Source: Granulicatella adiacens ATCC 49175 | Lineage (GTDB): Bacteria; Bacillota; Bacilli; Lactobacillales; Aerococcaceae | NCBI RefSeq assembly: GCF_025150565.1 | Contig: NZ_CP102283.1 | Span: 682,001-746,000, forward strand | DNA: 64,000 nucleotides | Direction of reading: 5' to 3' | Part shown: one piece after another, positions 62,302-64,000 of the stretch | Layout: the number at the start of each line of letters is the position of its first letter | Numbering within the stretch: the first letter of the stretch is position 1 | Made by a program: the position numbers and the translations under genes | The notes under the pieces: generated by a model | Told to the model about the DNA's origin: nothing | Databases searched by the model: none | What the model saw: the letters and a program-made list of their open reading frames with translations, nothing else

Positions 62302-64000
62302 ATGTTTGATAAAACCGATCAACTAGCAGTGAATACGATTCGTACACTAAGTATGGATGCCATTCAAGCTGCGAATTCAGGACACCCTGGCCTACCAATG
62401 GGTGCAGCGCCAATGGCATATGTACTTTGGTCTAAATATTTAAAGGTGAACCCAAAACGTTCTAATTGGGTCGATCGCGATCGCTTTGTATTATCTGCAG
62501 GTCATGGATCTGCAATGTTATATGCTTTATTACATTTATCTGGCTATGACTTATCAATTGAAGATGTGAAAAACTTCCGCCAACTTGGAAGTAAAACACC
62601 GGGGCACCCAGAAGTACATGACACGGATGGAGTAGATGCAACTACTGGTCCGCTTGGACAAGGGTTTGCAAACGGTGTTGGGATGGCTATGGCTGAAGCT
62701 CATTTAGCTGCAAAATTCAACCGTGAAGGGTACCCAGTTGTGGACCACCATACTTATGTATTATGTGGTGACGGGGACTTAATGGAAGGAATCTCGTATG
62801 AAGCCGCATCTCTAGCAGGGACATTGAAATTAAATAAATTAATCGTGTTATACGATTCAAATGACATCTGTTTAGATGGACCATTAAATAAAGTGTTTAC
62901 CGAAGATGTGAAGAAACGCTTCAAAGGATTAGGTTGGAACTATATTCGCGTTGAAGATGGAAACGACTTAGATGAAATTGCAGAAGCTATTGAAGAAGCA
63001 CAATGCCAAAAAGAAAAACCAACGATTATTGAAGTGAAAACGGTTATTGGTTACGGTGCTCCAAACCAAGGAACAAATAAAGTTCATGGAGCTCCTTTAG
63101 GACCTGACGGCATTGCAGAAGCAAAAGCAAACTACGGATGGGAATATGGCCCATTTGAAGTGCCTGAAGAAGTACAACACCGTTTTGATAAATTATTAGT
63201 CCAAACAGGTGAAAATGACTACAATGAGTGGAAAACTTTATTCGAAGGTTATAAACAAGCTTATCCAGAACTTGCAAAAGAATTCGAAGATAGCTTTGCA
63301 GAAAACATCGAAGTAGATCTAGAAAAAGTATTACCTTCATATGAATTTGGTAGCCCAGCAATGGCTTCTCGTGTAACAAGCCAAGCTGCAATTCAAGAAT
63401 TAGGAAAACATATTCCATTCTTATGGGGTGGGTCTGCAGACCTTTCTTCATCAAACAACACAATGAACAAAGCAGATACAGACTTCTCTCACGAAAATTA
63501 CGGAGGAAGAAACATCTGGTTTGGGGTTCGTGAATTTGCGATGGGAGCTGCGATGAACGGCATGCTTCTTCATGGTGGTAACCGTGTCTATGGTGGTACA
63601 TTCTTTGTATTCGCAGATTACTTAAAAGCAGCGATGCGTGTTGCAGCGATTTCTCATTTACCTGCAATCTATGTATATACACATGACTCAATTGCAGTTG
63701 GGGAAGATGGACCAACGCATGAACCAATCGAACAATTGGCAGCGTTCCGTGCAACTCCAAACTTAAACGTGATTCGTCCTGCAGATGGGAACGAAGTATC
63801 TGCTGCGTGGAAAGTGGCCGTAGAAACAAAAGACCGTCCATCAGTACTCGTATTCTCACGTCAAAACTTACCAGTTCTTGAACATTCACAGGAATTAGCA
63901 TATGAAGGTGTGAAACGTGGGGCTTATGTAGTAAGTCCTCAAAAATGCGATACACCAGAAGGTATCTTGATTGCGACAGGTTCTGAAGTTGCTCTTGCCA
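62302..64000 (+). CDS. tkt: Transketolase (partial, 3' end beyond the window)
   Basis: The first 566 codons of about 665 are present. N-terminal thiamine-diphosphate domain: [60 protein letters not shown]. The pyrimidine domain starts near residue 350. It shuttles two-carbon units in the pentose phosphate pathway. The start at 62302 has AAGGAGTGAT upstream. TTGCAA at 62224-62229 and TAAAAT (18-nt spacer) make a promoter. Confidence 0.95.
   Translation, partial: MFDKTDQLAVNTIRTLSMDAIQAANSGHPGLPMGAAPMAYVLWSKYLKVNPKRSNWVDRDRFVLSAGHGSAMLYALLHLSGYDLSIEDVKNFRQLGSKTPGHPEVHDTDGVDATTGPLGQGFANGVGMAMAEAHLAAKFNREGYPVVDHHTYVLCGDGDLMEGISYEAASLAGTLKLNKLIVLYDSNDICLDGPLNKVFTEDVKKRFKGLGWNYIRVEDGNDLDEIAEAIEEAQCQKEKPTIIEVKTVIGYGAPNQGTNKVHGAPLGPDGIAEAKANYGWEYGPFEVPEEVQHRFDKLLVQTGENDYNEWKTLFEGYKQAYPELAKEFEDSFAENIEVDLEKVLPSYEFGSPAMASRVTSQAAIQELGKHIPFLWGGSADLSSSNNTMNKADTDFSHENYGGRNIWFGVREFAMGAAMNGMLLHGGNRVYGGTFFVFADYLKAAMRVAAISHLPAIYVYTHDSIAVGEDGPTHEPIEQLAAFRATPNLNVIRPADGNEVSAAWKVAVETKDRPSVLVFSRQNLPVLEHSQELAYEGVKRGAYVVSPQKCDTPEGILIATGSEVALA

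Noticed and set aside
63044-63955. A 303-codon minus-strand open frame inside tkt
   Set aside because: It is antisense to the conserved transketolase frame, has Leu/His-rich composition typical of a shadow frame and no ribosome site.
1-64000. CRISPR arrays, rRNA or tRNA genes, prophage
   Set aside because: No regularly spaced repeats, no rRNA or tRNA signatures and no phage structural genes were seen.

Overview
The window is a low-GC Firmicutes chromosome segment. The best fit is an order Lactobacillales coccus near Granulicatella or another Carnobacteriaceae/Aerococcaceae genus, and the genus is inference. The evidence is gene order: rodZ-pgsA-cinA-recA, ezrA, ireB-ruvX-DUF1292, liaFSR, a com pilus operon, T-box-controlled alaS, and a ccdA/thioredoxin/msrAB/two-component block arranged as at the pneumococcal etrx2-msrAB2-zmpRS locus. 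Almost everything is ordinary core genome. The accessory parts are 0.9-5.2 kb, one IS3-family element at 33.6-35.0 kb, and a few lineage-specific genes.

Layout. 0-0.9 kb: end of a cellobiose/lactose-type PTS operon (EIIC end, EIIB, EIIA). 1.2-2.3 kb: an AlbA_2-domain protein. 2.5-4.8 kb: a four-gene cassette (DUF1310-like membrane protein, alpha/beta-hydrolase with a helical C-terminal tail, two small helical proteins) that resembles the type VII-secreted lipase cassette TslA. 4.98-5.18 kb: a 196-nt imperfect palindrome. 5.3-8.6 kb: an HD-hydrolase/5-formyl-THF cyclo-ligase fusion, rhomboid protease, glucokinase and rhodanese. 8.6-18.4 kb: a YesMN two-component system divergent from an LplBCA-type sugar ABC transporter, a DUF624 protein and a GH31 glycosidase. 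18.5-22.2 kb: a DUF6287-like lipoprotein, then an M-box Mg2+ riboswitch, a possible 27-codon leader ORF and mgtA. 22.3-25.5 kb: an OsmC/Ohr protein, a GNAT acetyltransferase, an unknown 486-aa protein and a VanZ protein. 25.6-29.5 kb: comGA-comGG. 29.6-33.5 kb: rodZ, pgsA, cinA, recA. 33.57-35.03 kb: the IS, sitting in the loop of the recA terminator.

35.1-41.0 kb: lipid/polysaccharide flippase, rsuA, pepV, ezrA. 41.1-46.1 kb: extracellular methionine-sulfoxide repair genes and a two-component system. 46.1-50.3 kb: T-box, alaS, ireB, ruvX, DUF1292. 50.4-51.9 kb: a WYL regulator and a GyrI-like protein. 52.1-57.1 kb: mltG, udk, greA, liaFSR. 57.4-61.1 kb: nanE, PTS EIIBC, RpiR regulator and EIIA, readable as a ManNAc uptake pathway. 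61.1-64.0 kb: lexA, ynzC and the first two thirds of transketolase, cut by the window edge.

The most interesting items for follow-up are the mgtA leader (M-box plus a small ORF with mutually exclusive helices over both Shine-Dalgarno sequences), the TslA-like cassette, the HD/cyclo-ligase fusion, the terminator-targeted IS and the long palindromic element. Starts were chosen by Shine-Dalgarno position; several genes have a longer open frame that was rejected.
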